Shown: piece after piece, positions 26,822 through 35,715 of the stretch
Layout: every line of letters begins with the position of its first letter
How positions within the stretch are numbered: position 1 is the first letter of the stretch
DNA from: Lentisphaeria bacterium
Lineage (GTDB): Bacteria > Verrucomicrobiota > Lentisphaeria > Oligosphaerales > Oligosphaeraceae
DNA length: 64,000 nucleotides
Direction: 5' to 3'
Assembly (NCBI GenBank): GCA_016288215.1
Contig: JAEEYQ010000024.1
Coordinates: forward strand, 30,931-94,930
Notes under the pieces: model-generated
Database searches by the model: none
The model's input: only the letters and a program-made list of their open reading frames with translations
What the model was told of the DNA's origin: nothing
Made by a program: the position numbers and the translations under genes

Positions 26822-28585
26822 CTATTTTTTGATTTCCTCGAACATTTCGGGATGGAAGGAGAGAATCATGGTCTCATAAAGTTCCACTTCGTTCAGTCCC
26901 ATGTCCTTGCGCAGATTCTCCAGATCGCTCTTGTAGTCGTAGCCTTTGGGCGGGAATCCCATTTCGCGGAAGACGCCCAGTTTGATTTTGCGGCCCTGCA
27001 GCACGTCGGGGGTGAATTCGTCGCGGAAGTCGCAGCCCATCATGATGACGCCGTCGATGGAGCCGTCGGCAAAATAGCGTTTATACAACCAGTTGATGGA
27101 GCCGTAGTCGCGTTGGTAGTGCTGGATGGCCTTCTCCCTGTTTTCCGGCTTGTTGGGCAGGCCGGAGATGTAGAGCGGGCGGTCGCCGATGAGCTGTTTG
27201 CAGCCTTTGAGATAGTCTGCGATGGCCTCCGCGCGGATCTGCCGAAGGACTTCCTTTGCAGAATCATCCGTGACGGGATTCTTGCCGCAGCGCTTGATGG
27301 TGGCCTGGATGACTTCCGGATTGTAGCCGTAATCATCGGCGTCAATGGTATGGCTGTGTGTGCGGAGGTTCATCATGTAGCCGTCGAAGGGATAGTCGGC
27401 CAATTCCTTGAATTTCCTCAGCCTGTATGCCATGGCGGCAGGCACGGCGAATTCGACGACGCCCTCATAGTAGAGTTGGTCTTCCAGGGGTTCGCCGACG
27501 ATGAATCCTACTTGGTAATGGCCATAGTCCCACGCGGCTGACTCAAAGCGGTTGAAATTGAAGGAGCTGGTCTCTTTCGGCACGTCTCCATGGACGATGC
27601 TGCACCAGACAGCGTTGATTTCCTCCCCGTGCGTGTTGTAGACGCTGCAGCAATTGCGGCGCTCGCGGACGGCGATGCCCCACTTCTTGTCCGTATAGGT
27701 GGGATGGGCCAGTTTCACGTAGTTCGCCGAAATGTTCAGGCCGGAGATTTCATAGCAGATGTAGCCAGTGCCTTCCTCCTGATAGGGGCGGCATTGGAAG
27801 GGGGCGGTGTAGCGGGTGTAGGTCTTGTTGTCCATGGACGTGTAGATTTCCACTTCCGAGGGCTTTATGCGGATTTCCTGCCCTTTGGTGACCTTGTCCC
27901 GTATGATGATTTTCGATATGGGATATTTCCTTGCTTCTGCGTTGATTTCGGCAATTTTCTCCGGCGGGATGATCTTTGCGGGATTTCTCATGGCCTGCCA
28001 TTCGGGATGCTCTTCATAGTTCGGCTCCATGAGCGGCATGCCCCTGTGGCGGGCGATGCTGTCTTCGTAGCCAGGCTCATCGGCGGGCAGGCATGGGCCG
28101 CCGCATTCGTCGCGGAGGCTCTCCCAACACCACACCTCCATGCCATATTTGTGGCCGAGGCGGATGGTTTCCACGCAGGGGTCATAGCGCTGCAGCGTGG
28201 CGGCGAAACGCCTGGCGTTCTCAAGAAGGTTCCAGTGGAGCCGCCCGTCTTCTCCGTACATCACGGTGACTTTGGATGGATAATTGGCTATACCGCAAGC
28301 ATTTACGCGCAGATTGATGCGCTTGATGCCGCTGGCGGCCATCTCGCGGATGCGTTTTTCGTAACTATCCAAGTCATAGAATTTCTCGGAGCCGATCTTG
28401 TCGAAAAAAGCGTAGTCCAGAAAGTCTATCGTGGTGGCGACGAGCAGCTTCTCACCTTCCTGACGGCCCAGTTGTACGGGAGTTGGAGCCGGCGGCGGCA
28501 CGGAGACGCCCTTGTCCTTCAGTGCACAGCTTCCAGAGAGAAAGAGTAGAGAGGTGAACATGTAAAGGCCAATGCATTTTCTCAT
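26822..28585 (-). CDS. Exported GH10-like TIM-barrel protein, possible lipoprotein
   Basis: 587 aa. N-terminus MRKCIGLYMFTSLLFLSGSC: a short signal peptide ending in SGSC, which approaches a lipobox but lacks the usual Leu at -3. Residues about 35-140 (LVATTIDFLDYAFFDK, IKRINLRVNACGIANYPSK) and 400-560 (FDGYMMNLRTHSH, PLYISGLPNKPEN, SIDGVIMMGCDFRDEFTPD) form a barrel like that of the protein at 12639-14276. Between them, residues about 200-330 look like an inserted beta-sandwich with IKPSEVEIYTSMDNKTYTRY, the pattern of F5/8-type carbohydrate-binding modules. It probably binds and cleaves a polysaccharide at the outer surface or in the periplasm. Confidence 0.78.
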   Translation of the reverse strand: MRKCIGLYMFTSLLFLSGSCALKDKGVSVPPPAPTPVQLGRQEGEKLLVATTIDFLDYAFFDKIGSEKFYDLDSYEKRIREMAASGIKRINLRVNACGIANYPSKVTVMYGEDGRLHWNLLENARRFAATLQRYDPCVETIRLGHKYGMEVWCWESLRDECGGPCLPADEPGYEDSIARHRGMPLMEPNYEEHPEWQAMRNPAKIIPPEKIAEINAEARKYPISKIIIRDKVTKGQEIRIKPSEVEIYTSMDNKTYTRYTAPFQCRPYQEEGTGYICYEISGLNISANYVKLAHPTYTDKKWGIAVRERRNCCSVYNTHGEEINAVWCSIVHGDVPKETSSFNFNRFESAAWDYGHYQVGFIVGEPLEDQLYYEGVVEFAVPAAMAYRLRKFKELADYPFDGYMMNLRTHSHTIDADDYGYNPEVIQATIKRCGKNPVTDDSAKEVLRQIRAEAIADYLKGCKQLIGDRPLYISGLPNKPENREKAIQHYQRDYGSINWLYKRYFADGSIDGVIMMGCDFRDEFTPDVLQGRKIKLGVFREMGFPPKGYDYKSDLENLRKDMGLNEVELYETMILSFHPEMFEEIKK

Positions 28586-28603
28586 TTTTATAAGTCCTTT
28601 GTT

Positions 28604-28632
28604 ATTATATAGTTAAAAATTTTAACTCGCAA
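28604..28632 (-). promoter_or_regulatory. Promoter with palindromic spacer upstream of the GH10-like gene
   Basis: TTGCGA, a 17-base spacer and a perfect TATAAT box. The spacer contains the 15-bp perfect palindrome GTTAAAAATTTTAAC (28612-28626), a good place for a repressor to act. The -10 box lies only 18 bases before the ATG, so the leader would be very short and would barely hold the AAAGGAC site; this lowers confidence. Confidence 0.45.
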
Positions 28633-29203
28633 AAGGAACCCATTCCGTCGGCGGACGGCATGGGGTCATGCAATAAAATGGATAACAGTAAAAAATAACC
28701 GTGGATTAGTCCAATGCAAGCGGACAATTTCCAATTCATGGGCGCGGAGGTTTTTTTTCGGTGCCCTCAGCGATGAACGGGGTGGATTTGCGAGAAGGAT
28801 TGGAAGGAGACGCTTTTGGCCCAAAAACTCAGCTAAAACATCACCATTATATCTAATATTCTAAATATAAATAGGTTATGCAAATCTGCTATTCGCCGAG
28901 CGGACGAATGACAAATGTTTGTCACAGCAAAAATCGGATTTGGACGCCACTTTATGGTTTATAAACATAACATTCACATCTTCAGTATGTTAAACATGCG
29001 ATATTTGTGCTACGCATGTCCCCGACTGGGTTCCTTTCGTTGTTCATGCGGCTTGTTTGGGTCGGGAGGGCGCAAGGGCAGACAATGTAGCCACAACGGG
29101 TGGCAAAACAAGTTTGCGCCATTATCTTAAGAAACTCTTGAGAAACTCATAGAGGGTGAGATTCTGAAATAGTTACAAGAATTCCAGATGAACTGAAACC
29201 GTC
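28633..29203. other. Divergent intergenic region with a GC-rich palindrome
   Basis: Between the GH10-like gene and the phosphoesterase gene. An imperfect palindrome CCATTCCGTCGGCGGACGGC near 28648 resembles the CGACGGC hairpins at 31626-31783. The rest is AT-rich with no believable frame; the only ORF (28915-29130) lacks support. A pairing CCCCGAC/GTCGGG around 29020-29070 may reflect an RNA structure but is weak. Confidence 0.5.
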
Positions 29204-31604
29204 ATGAAACACATTTCCTTTTATACTATATTATTGTTCGCTGTTGGTTTTGCCTCCGGCGTCTCCGTGGAAGCCGTCCAGAAGGTGATCGACGACGCAT
29301 TGCAAGTCAAGCCGGGGCTTTCGGGCACGGTCACGGATGAGACAGGAAAGCCACTGGCGGGCGTCCGCGTGAGCGACGGCTTCACGGTGGCTCTCACCAG
29401 CGAGGAACAGAACATACACGCTGCCGCTCCACGCTCGCCAGACGACGGTCTCCGTGGTGGTGCCCGCTGAGCGACAGGCAGAACCCTTCTGGCTTCCAGT
29501 GGAGACAGGACGAAATGGTGGCTACGACTTCCGTCTGGCTTTGCGACCGAAGCGCGAGAGTTTCTCATTCCTGCAGATGAGCGACTTGGAGACAAGTGAA
29601 TGGAGCCTGAAGGACATCTACGAGCAATACCGTAATTTGATGCAGGCCCAGAAAGACGCGGCCTTCGTGGTCTTTTCTGGCGACATTTGCCGCGAGGCCG
29701 GCATGCGGACCACCGCGCAGGAGTTCACCCGCGAGACCTTCGGGGGACTGCCGGCCTACATCAGCCTTGGCAACCACGATCTTGTGCCGGAGCACGAGCG
29801 CGGAGAGGCGGTCTATGAGGAACTTTTCGGGCCGACACGCTACGCTTTCGTGGAGGGAAATGTCCTCTTCATCGTGCTCCCGATGATGTACGGCGACGCC
29901 CAGCCCAGTTATTCTCTGGAGGAAATCGCGGGTTATGTACGGTGCCTGCTCGACAGTTGGCTGAAGGGCGCTCCTGTCTTCTTCATCACCCACTACTACT
30001 ATCCGTATTTCGACCGCACAGCCTTCTTCGCGCCTGACACGGATTATGCCTTCGACCTCTCGCCATGGAAAATCAGTGGCATGGCCTACGGCCACACGCA
30101 TTACTATCTTTGCCTTCCGGATCTCCCTGTGCCCTTCTACAACGACGGGCAGTCCAGGTGTGGCGGCGGAGGGAACATGCCGGGGGCAACACGGCTTTTC
30201 CATGTGGACGCCGACGGGAACATCACCACCGAACTGGTCGAGAGCGGGGTGACTGAAAGCCACAACGGACCGGTTCTTCATGCACTCTGCGACGGTGCGG
30301 GCCGCCTCACCGTCACCGCTTTCGATTCCGATGGGCTCTGCGAGGCGGTTTCCGCTGAAGTGGCGGACGGACAGGCACTTTCGCTGAAGCGTATCAACAC
30401 CTGGCTCTGGAAGGCAGACATCGATACCGCGCCGACAACTCCGTTCAAGATAGCTGCGCATTTCCACCACGGTCTGGAGGCAAGGGAACTTGCTACGGAA
30501 TGTGTGCCGCGAGCAGAATCGGTTTTGCTGAAGTTGGAGAAGGCAATCTGCCTGCCGGGCAACAAGGCCCTTTTCGGCACGCCGACAGTGGAGGGAAAAC
30601 GCGTCTATGTCGCCTTGGCCGATGAGGACAACTCACGCCTCGGCGGCGTCTGCGCGGTGGACGCCGAAGACGGCGAAATCCTGTGGAAATTCACCACAGG
30701 TCTCAGCGTGCGCAACTCCGTGGCAATCGACCACGGGATGCTCTATTTCGTCGATGCGGACAACACACTCTACAAATTGAATGCGGTGGACGGGGCGCTC
30801 GTCTGGAGGAATCCATGTCCCTCGGATGACTTGGCGATGACCTGCCATAACTCAATTGCTCTTGGCGAGGGGAAGGTCTTCACTGGCTGCAGTTCCCTGC
30901 TGCGGGCGGTGGACCAGCAGACCGGTGAGACCGTCTGGACCTTCCGCAAGAGCATGGAGGAATTCGGCACTACCCAGGCGCCGCTTTACCACGATGGACG
31001 AGTCTTCTTCGACGCCAACTGGGGCTTCGGACTCTTCGCCTTGAATGCAAAGGACGGCAAAGAACTGTGGGATTCCCGACCACAGGAGACCGGCGGCTTC
31101 CATTTCCAACCCACGTTCTCCATCCTGCCGGACGGAAACGTGCTGCGCGCCGAAGGCGAGCGCGGTCTCACCATATTCAATGCGATGACGGGTGAAATCC
31201 TGAAGCAGATGGAGAAGCCAGAACGACTCTTTACCTCCTCGGCACCACTGGTTTGCAACGGGATGGCCTACTGCGGGGCGGACCTTTGCGGCGTGCTGGC
31301 GGTGGATTTGGCGACTCTTGAACGCAAGTGGGATGCGAAGAATCATGTCCGAAAGGCGCTGGTGGGCACTGTACAATACCGTGGGCAGATGACGACCGCT
31401 GAGGCCTCGCCAATCATGGTGGGGGACAAGTTGCTGGCCGCTGCCTGCGACGGCTTCCTGTACTTCTTTGACCCGCAGTCCGGCACATGCCTAGATTCCT
31501 TTGAGGTCGGCTCGCCCCTGCTGGGCAGCCCGAAATACGCTGGCGGGAAGATCTATGTCACCGACTACGCCGGACGACTGCTAATCTTCCAGATGAAGGA
31601 ATGA
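29204..31604 (+). pseudogene. Frameshifted metallophosphoesterase with C-terminal PQQ-like propeller
   Basis: Two overlapping frames make one protein of about 800 aa. The first frame (29204-29470) starts with a signal peptide and the metallophosphatase N-terminal domain (GTVTDETGKPLAGVRVSDG), then loses homology near 29415. The other frame resumes the same domain there (YTLPLHARQTTVSVVVPAE) and runs to 31604. The phosphoesterase core has FLQMSDLE (a D-x-H-like site with altered residues), VVFSGDICREAG, SLGNHDL, FFITHYYYP and GHTHYY. Residues after about 400 repeat PQQ/pyrrolo-quinoline propeller blades (GGVCAVDAEDGEILWKF, LYKLNAVDGALVWRN). The shift is one extra base or two missing bases. It could be a real inactivation or a sequencing error. 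Confidence 0.8.
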
Positions 31605-31831
31605 CAGCAAACGAAACGGATGTAGCGACGGCATTCCGCCGTCGGCAAAATTAGAAATTAGAAATTTAGATCTGCGTAGCAGTGACAGGAGTCCAGCCGT
31701 GGGTGGAGCGACTTGTCGCGCCGTAGCGCGAAAGCGTGAAGGCGGAAAGCGAAACCCACGGAAGCGACGGCGTCTCGCCGTCGGCCACCGAATTCACGTA
31801 ATTGCCTGATAAGGCGATAGTTGATTAGCTT
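31605..31831. repeat. REP-like GC hairpins and TTAGAAA heptamers
   Basis: Two copies of a near-identical hairpin, CGACGGC-5-GCCGTCG, lie at 31626-31644 and 31765-31783. Between them are ATTAGAAATTAGAAATT heptamers (31651-31667) like those after the genes at 2441 and 53006. There is no coding sequence in the stretch. Confidence 0.7.
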
Positions 31832-31880
31832 CTAGCTTCTCTAGCTGTGCTAGATTTGCTAGTCTTTCTAGAAGAGCTAG
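31832..31880. repeat. Six CTAG tetramers at an exact 9-bp period
   Basis: CTAG begins at 31832, 31841, 31850, 31859, 31868 and 31877, each followed by five variable bases. The constant tetramer with variable pentamers is not a simple slipped repeat. It lies in the gap between convergent genes. Confidence 0.85.
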
Positions 31881-31896
31881 CGGAATAGCTTTTTTT

Positions 31897-31946
31897 GCCG
31901 TGCTTGGGCACGGCGTGTAGGGCGCGAAGTCGCAGAGGACTGCGAC
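31897..31946. repeat. Paired hairpins after the GH2-like gene
   Basis: GCCGTGC-TTGG-GCACGGC (31897-31914) and GTCGCAG-AGGA-CTGCGAC (31929-31946) lie within 65 bases of the stop of the minus-strand gene at 31960. The T-run is on the wrong side for a minus-strand terminator, so they may be processing or 3'-end-protecting structures. Confidence 0.6.
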
Positions 31947-31959
31947 CCTCCCCTACGGC

Positions 31960-33951
31960 CTATGGCGCGGCAAAAAGCACATCGGAAACGACGGAGTCTG
32001 CATCAAGTTCAAAACAGCCGGGGCGAAGCTGCCGCAGAGTTCCGAATGTGGATTTCCATTGAAGCTGCGGGGCCAGTTCAAGACGCGCATGAGCCTTTCC
32101 GCCGGTGGCGACGACGATGACGGCATGATGGCCGTTTTCATCCATAAATTCCCGTGCATGGACATTTTCCGTGGCTTCGGCAAGGGGCGTCTTTGGCGTT
32201 TGGCGGTCGCTAAGCAGGTACGGCGCAAGACGATGCAAAATGGCGGTCGTCGGTTTCATCCGTTCCAGATTTTTCGCACCTTCCCCGGGAACAAGTGCTT
32301 CGACGGCGTTGTACCAATCCAGATAGGCGAAGAAGACAAAGCCCTTGGCGCCGTGGATGGCCGCCAAAAGCGACATGGCGCGAAGCTCCTCCGCATTGGG
32401 GGCGCGGCTGCGCTGCCATGTGTCCTTGTCCCATTTTGGCTCCTTGTGCCGTCCCCAGTTGAACATTTGGGGCACAAACCAAACGGGCAGACCGGCGGTT
32501 GACGCGGCTTGCGTGGCGATGGCGACGCTGCTGATATGCTGATTGTCGCCGCCAAGATGGTCGATGGGATAGGAGGAGATTCCGACGATGTCTCCTGAAA
32601 TTCCATAGTACGGGAAGTCTGCGGCATGGCAGGTTGCGGTCCATGTGGGATGAATGGCGTCCAGCTGGCTGATTGTGTTGCGAAGTGCGAGAATCTGCGG
32701 CACGTTGACGCGGATGACTTCGTCGCTGACATACCAAGCCAACAGGGACGGATGCTGCTTTACGCCATTGACCAGCGTGGGCACGCTCGCGAGCTTGTCG
32801 GCGTCCTTTTCGCAAGGCAGTAGATCCTTGAGGGAGAAGATGATGCGCAGGCCGTGGGATTGAATCAAATCCAAACGCTTGCGGATGAGGGAAACGTCTG
32901 TGCTGGTGCTGTCCCATTGATCATAGATGTCATAGTTCATGATGCAGTTGAAGCCTGTGTCGACGGTGCGCTGCAGATCGTCGTCATTGCAGGGGACGGC
33001 GTAGGCACCGATTGGCATAAATGGTTTTCCATCAACGATTAGCCTCCCTGATTTGTCCATTGGAAGAGGGGCGTCATCGGGAAGAATACGGATGGGATAG
33101 CTGTCCCGTCCCACGATGCGGCGGCGTGCGGTATCTGCGAGCACCACGTCCAACGTGGCCTTTCCTGGCAGAAGCGTGGCGGGCCAGTGACCGACGGCCT
33201 GATGGGCGGCATCCAGTTCCAGCCACTGTTCATGGAAATTTACGCCCTGCGTCACCGTCACCAGCATGGATAGTCCCATCGGTGCCTGCGGATCCACTTG
33301 AAAGCGAAAGTCCGGCGTGCTTGGGCGGACGGCGAGTGTCGGCGGCCATGTCAAGACGGATGTATATTGTTCGCCAGTGCCCTCGATGGTGACATTGTCG
33401 TAGTAGAGTCTGCCTGTGGCGTTGTGCTGCATGCAGAGGGACAGGAAGGCGGTGGTGTTCGCCGGAACGGTGAATTCCTTCACATGTTCCGTGAAATCGC
33501 CGACGCTGACAGGCTCTCCCCAAAAATAGGAGCCGGAATGGTAGGCTTCATTGCCGAAGAATTCCATGCCGCCAAACTCCATGCTCTTTGCTGGATCGCA
33601 GCCCTTTATGTCTTCCGCACGCACCCACATCCGGAGACGGTAGACTCTTCCTCCCTTCAGGCATGGCAGTTCCAACGGCAGAAAGCGGTATTCCGCTGGA
33701 TCGGTGCGGGAGAAAACCAGCGCACCGCCGCCGTTGATGCCGGCTTTCGGCTCTCGACGATAGCAGTCCATCTTGGGTATGGAATCATCTTGGGCTTCAT
33801 AGCCGGTCTGCCAGACGATTTCGCTCTCCTTTGTGGAATCCGTCCATCCGCTCCAGTCCATTGCGGAAACGTGGTATGAAAGGATGGCCGCCAAAAATAT
33901 GAATAGACGGAACGTATTGAAGATCAATATATTATGATGATTTCGAGACAT
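31960..33951 (-). CDS. Secreted GH2-TIM-barrel-like protein with N-terminal carbohydrate-binding region
   Basis: 663 aa with a signal peptide (FNTFRLFIFLAAILSYHVSA). Residues 35-190 form a beta-sandwich module (GRVYRLRMWVRAED, TTAFLSLCMQHNATGRLYYDNVTIEG), typical of CBM-like jelly rolls. Residues about 190-300 resemble a beta-sandwich linker domain. From about 310 (GRLIVDGKPFMPIGAYAVPCNDDDLQRTVDTGFNCIMNY) it matches the entry to GH2-C/GH5-like barrels, with HPSLLAWYVSDEV in the position of the acid/base strand and GFVFFAYLDWYN near the end. The Glu in ...SDEV could be the acid/base residue. Substrate unknown. The start codon lies in a low-GC stretch without a clear ribosome binding site. Confidence 0.8.
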   Translation of the reverse strand: MSRNHHNILIFNTFRLFIFLAAILSYHVSAMDWSGWTDSTKESEIVWQTGYEAQDDSIPKMDCYRREPKAGINGGGALVFSRTDPAEYRFLPLELPCLKGGRVYRLRMWVRAEDIKGCDPAKSMEFGGMEFFGNEAYHSGSYFWGEPVSVGDFTEHVKEFTVPANTTAFLSLCMQHNATGRLYYDNVTIEGTGEQYTSVLTWPPTLAVRPSTPDFRFQVDPQAPMGLSMLVTVTQGVNFHEQWLELDAAHQAVGHWPATLLPGKATLDVVLADTARRRIVGRDSYPIRILPDDAPLPMDKSGRLIVDGKPFMPIGAYAVPCNDDDLQRTVDTGFNCIMNYDIYDQWDSTSTDVSLIRKRLDLIQSHGLRIIFSLKDLLPCEKDADKLASVPTLVNGVKQHPSLLAWYVSDEVIRVNVPQILALRNTISQLDAIHPTWTATCHAADFPYYGISGDIVGISSYPIDHLGGDNQHISSVAIATQAASTAGLPVWFVPQMFNWGRHKEPKWDKDTWQRSRAPNAEELRAMSLLAAIHGAKGFVFFAYLDWYNAVEALVPGEGAKNLERMKPTTAILHRLAPYLLSDRQTPKTPLAEATENVHAREFMDENGHHAVIVVATGGKAHARLELAPQLQWKSTFGTLRQLRPGCFELDADSVVSDVLFAAP

Positions 33952-34009
33952 GTGGAATTACTTTTGGAATGGCCATGATTTCACTGTTGCCGCACGGTCT
34001 TATAACCGC

Positions 34010-34055
34010 TGGACAGCATGAGTCCCAATTAAATTATAAATAGTTAATTATCAAT
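34010..34055 (-). repeat. Dispersed TTGATAAT-type AT-rich repeat, ribD 3' copy
   Basis: The minus strand reads ATAAGTAATTGATAATTAAC then TATTTATAATTTAA, closely matching the element at 36877-36925. It overlaps the ribD stop codon. Confidence 0.6.
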
Positions 34056-35095
34056 TACTTATGGCATTTAGGATAGCCAGTCATCATCCAGTCGTCGCCC
34101 ACGCGGGTCGCCGTCAGGTTCGAGACGGAAATGGCATTGTCCAGGCTCAAGGGGGAAGGGCCGCCGACCACGGGACGGCTGTTGCGGCCGCAAAGGATTT
34201 TGGGGGCGACGAAGAAGACCAGTTTGTTGACGATGCCGCATTGCAGGGCGTTGGCCGCCAATTCACCGCCGCCTTCCAGCAGGAGGGCGGTGACGTTTTC
34301 CTGTCCAAGACTGCAAAGCAGGTCCATCCAAGAGGTTATGGTGGTGGGTTTGACCAAACGGGGGGTGGGGCCGCCATCGGAGCACATGACCAGATGGGAT
34401 GGCAGGTTGAGGCGGGAGGTCCAGATTAGCCGTTGGGGCTGGCGGGGCCAATGGCGGGGTTCCCGCACGAGAAGAGAGGGATTGTCCAGACAGGCGGTGT
34501 TGCCGCCGACCATGATGGCGTCGCACCAACGGCGCAGCTTTTGGACGCGGCGGCGAGCAGCGGGGCCTGTAATCCATTGGGATGCACCGTTTTCCGTGGC
34601 AATGCGTCCATCCAGGGTCATGGCCATCTTGAGGCAGACAAAGGGGCGTTTGTGGGTGATCCACCAGAAGAAGGCCTCATTGAGCTGGCGGCATTCCGTT
34701 TCCAAAATGCCGGAAGTAACCTCTATTCCCTTGTCCTGCAAGAGCTTGACGGCCGCGCCTGCATGGGCGGGATTACTGTCTAGACAGCCGATGACGACGC
34801 GGCGGACGCCGGAGGCAAGGATGCGCTCCGTGCAGGGAGGCGTCCGTCCCCATGTGGAACAGGGTTCCAATGTGACGAACAGGGTGGCGCCGTTGGCCTT
34901 GGGGCCTGCGTCGTCCAAAGCCAGAGGCTCCGCATGGGGGCAGCCGGCCTGATGATGGTAGCCTTGCCCCACGACCTCCCCGCTTGGGGAGACGACGAGC
35001 GCCCCCACCATGGGGTTGGGGGAACAGCGGCCCCAGGCCTTGCGGGCCAGCCGGAGCGCGCGCCGCATGTAGGTTGCATCCTGTGGAGTGTTCAT
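34055..35095 (-). CDS. ribD: Bifunctional riboflavin deaminase/reductase RibD
   Basis: 346 aa. Deaminase domain residues 1-145 has the zinc site HAEPLAL (H-A-E) and PCSTWGRTPPCTE (P-C-x8-C). Reductase domain residues about 150-340 has RPFVCLKMAMTLDGRIATENG, SQWITGPAARRRVQKLR and a late LLLEGGGELAANAL. Both steps of pyrimidine deamination and reduction in riboflavin synthesis should be present. No other rib genes are adjacent. Its ATG overlaps the stop of tetR (ATGA, 35092-35095), so it is read from an mRNA that also carries tetR and glycerate kinase. Confidence 0.95.
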   Translation of the reverse strand: MNTPQDATYMRRALRLARKAWGRCSPNPMVGALVVSPSGEVVGQGYHHQAGCPHAEPLALDDAGPKANGATLFVTLEPCSTWGRTPPCTERILASGVRRVVIGCLDSNPAHAGAAVKLLQDKGIEVTSGILETECRQLNEAFFWWITHKRPFVCLKMAMTLDGRIATENGASQWITGPAARRRVQKLRRWCDAIMVGGNTACLDNPSLLVREPRHWPRQPQRLIWTSRLNLPSHLVMCSDGGPTPRLVKPTTITSWMDLLCSLGQENVTALLLEGGGELAANALQCGIVNKLVFFVAPKILCGRNSRPVVGGPSPLSLDNAISVSNLTATRVGDDWMMTGYPKCHK

Positions 35096-35715
35096 GACTG
35101 GGTGGACGGGGTGAGGTGGGTTTTCAGGCTGGCGATGGTGGCGCGGAAGGGGATGAGAAGCGCCTCCTCGTCCAAATGGTCTCGGGTCATGACCCGCAGG
35201 GCCGTGGCCTCAAAGAGGGCATAGAGGAAATCCGTGCCGCCGTCCAGATTCACGGGAGTGAACTCGCCCTTTTGGATGCCCTCCCGCAGTAGGTTCTTCA
35301 GGGTGCGGCGAAGGGCGACGGTATGGCGCAGGATTCGGCGGTCCAACAGTTCCCCCTGACGGCGTTTGCTGAAAAGGTATTCCATGATGTTCTGCATCAG
35401 CGAGGGGCTTTTCAGCATGACATGAATGACTTTGCGGGAGACCAGCAGCAGCTTGCTTTCGCAGTCCATGGACGCGAACTTGCCGTGGACGGCGGTCTGA
35501 AACTCCTCGCCAATCTCCTTGACCAGATAGAGGATGCCCACGTCGAAGATTTCCCTTTTATCCTTATAATATGTATATAGGGTGGTTCGGGTCAGGCCGC
35601 AGGCTTCGGCGATTTGCTGATAACTGACCTGATCGTAACCCTGCTGGCCGATGAGGGTGATGGCCTTTTTGAGGATATTCTTTCTGCGGGCTTCATGATC
35701 TACGATTTTCGCCAT
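35092..35715 (-). CDS. TetR-family transcriptional regulator
   Basis: 207 aa from the ATG at 35715, with AAAGGAGG 6 nt upstream. The in-frame 73-codon extension is glycerate-kinase DNA in another frame and is rejected. The helix-turn-helix spans residues 6-55 (LKKAITLIGQQGYDQVSYQQIAEACGLTRTTLYTYYKDKREIF), a textbook TetR N-terminus. The ligand-binding C-terminal domain is not recognised. It starts inside the glycerate kinase gene (23-bp overlap) and overlaps ribD by 4 bp. It may control one of these or a distant target. Confidence 0.93.
   Translation of the reverse strand: MAKIVDHEARRKNILKKAITLIGQQGYDQVSYQQIAEACGLTRTTLYTYYKDKREIFDVGILYLVKEIGEEFQTAVHGKFASMDCESKLLLVSRKVIHVMLKSPSLMQNIMEYLFSKRRQGELLDRRILRHTVALRRTLKNLLREGIQKGEFTPVNLDGGTDFLYALFEATALRVMTRDHLDEEALLIPFRATIASLKTHLTPSTQS

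Noticed and set aside
29395..29470. Programmed frameshift in the phosphoesterase gene
   Set aside because: No slippery heptamer, stimulatory stem or Shine-Dalgarno-like element near 29415; a simple indel or read error explains it better.
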